Below are positions 11,282 to 11,762 of a stretch of DNA of 11,762 bases, piece after piece (the stretch's first letter is position 1; every line of letters starts with the position of its first letter). The DNA lies in assembly GCA_023245695.1 (NCBI GenBank), contig JAHFJT010000020.1, forward strand, positions 1 to 11,762, read 5' to 3'. A program made the translations under genes and the position numbers. The notes beneath the pieces are model-generated. The model had not been told where the DNA came from and did not search any database. It worked only from the letters and a program-made list of their open reading frames with translations. The DNA comes from Candidatus Peregrinibacteria bacterium. GTDB taxonomy: Bacteria; Patescibacteriota; Gracilibacteria; UBA1369; UBA12463.

Positions 11282-11762
11282 TTACATCTCTTCGGGGACT
11301 TCGATTCCAATCAGTTCGAGACCTTCTTTGAGAATGGTTTTTGTCGCTTCTGTCAGCTGGAGACGATGGTTGCGGAGCGACTCGGATTCGGCCTGGAGAA
11401 CGGGGACCTCATGATAAAAGGTGTTGAAAACCTTCGCTGTTTCGTACAGGTAATTCGTGATGATATTTGGACGATACTCCTCTGCTGCTCGGGATACAAT
11501 CTCAGGGAACTTGACGAGTTGGTGAGAAAGTTGTGTTTCGGAGGGGGCGAGCGCAAGCGATGACGAAGTCGAGCTTGTCCCCGAGTCCTGTTCCGATGTG
11601 GCAATAGCATCAAAAAGGGTGAACTGCTTGTCGCCGCCTTTCTTTTTTCGGTTCGTTTTTCGGTAGCCGCCTTTCGGAGGATGCTGTTGGCGCGGGCGCA
11701 GGTGTACTGAAGGTACGGCGCGCTGTTGCCATCGAGGGAGAGCATCTTGTCCCAGCTGAAGA
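11282..11762 (-). CDS. argS: Arginyl-tRNA synthetase, C-terminal part, with a frameshift; N-terminus outside the window
   Basis: ArgRS attaches arginine to its tRNA. The window enters the gene at FSWDKMLSLDGNSAPYLQYT and CARANSILRKA, the class I catalytic-domain end. That frame soon gives a nonsense-like basic sequence, while the neighbouring frame supplies the rest: GGDKQFTLFDAI, then the DALR anticodon-binding domain (LSHQLVKFPEIV, NYLYETAKVFNTFYHEVPVL, and the end IGIEVPEEM with TAA at 11282-11284). The switch lies near two A-runs of the coding strand (plus coordinates 11643-11648 and 11656-11660); one extra A in either restores a continuous protein. A low-complexity Ser/Thr insert follows (SGTSSTSSS). 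A frameshift in an essential enzyme suggests a sequencing or assembly error. Confidence 0.88.
   Translation of the reverse strand, partial: LQLGQDALPRWQQRAVPSVHLRPRQQHPPKGGYRKTNRKKKGGDKQFTLFDAIATSEQDSGTSSTSSSLALAPSETQLSHQLVKFPEIVSRAAEEYRPNIITNYLYETAKVFNTFYHEVPVLQAESESLRNHRLQLTEATKTILKEGLELIGIEVPEEM

Noticed and set aside
11640..11665. Programmed -1 frameshift in argS
   Set aside because: The A-run does not present an A-AAA-AAG heptamer in the zero frame (codons there are GAA AAA AGA), and ArgRS is not known to use frameshifting; an indel is simpler.
1..11762. Alternative genetic code with TGA as glycine
   Set aside because: TGA ends the ygjP, HicA-like, RHH and uppP reading frames at the expected family lengths or positions, so it is a stop.

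Overview
The window looks like a chromosomal segment of a small-genome bacterium with roughly 50% GC, most likely a member of the Patescibacteria (Candidate Phyla Radiation). The hints are short single-domain proteins, very tight packing with convergent genes that overlap at their 3' ends, an almost complete absence of Shine-Dalgarno motifs, and the style of the ArgRS, UppP and membrane-anchored methyltransferase sequences. TGA ends several genes, so the recoded (TGA = Gly) lineages are excluded. The phylum call is inference; I cannot place the organism more finely.

Layout. Left edge: a minus-strand pair, a 46-codon ORF and a class I SAM methyltransferase that runs off the window. Next is tRNA-Ser(GCU) on the minus strand. 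From 1.2 to 3.3 kb lies uppP (plus; broken by an internal deletion with frame change), converging on a minus-strand pair made of a DedA-family membrane protein and a YgjP/DUF45 metallopeptidase. From 3.5 to 4.6 kb are an RRM RNA-binding protein with a textbook terminator, and maf. From 4.5 to 8.0 kb is the most striking locus: a 904-residue secreted protein of seven DUF11-like repeats with an LPATG cell-wall sorting signal, followed by its probable sortase. From 8.2 to 10.1 kb is a minus-strand cluster of a DUF1697 protein, a membrane-anchored methyltransferase and uracil-DNA glycosylase. From 10.2 to 10.8 kb is a HicA-like toxin gene overlapping by 4 nt a gene with a C-terminal ribbon-helix-helix domain; a perfect 16-bp palindrome lies inside their promoter. 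Last come tRNA-Ser(UGA), a 68-codon hypothetical ORF and the 3' end of argS, which carries a frameshift.

How it fits together. Several genes serve the envelope: UppP and DedA proteins both act in undecaprenyl phosphate recycling, and the sortase with its repeat substrate would build a surface fibre. In that fibre all 14 cysteines fall in seven pairs exactly 26 residues apart, each pair flanking an EF-hand-like calcium loop. Housekeeping functions are DNA repair (Ung), nucleotide sanitation (Maf), RNA binding (RRM) and translation (two serine tRNAs, ArgRS). The toxin-antitoxin pair is the accessory element. Two normally essential genes (uppP, argS) are broken, so the underlying reads should be checked before calling them pseudogenes.
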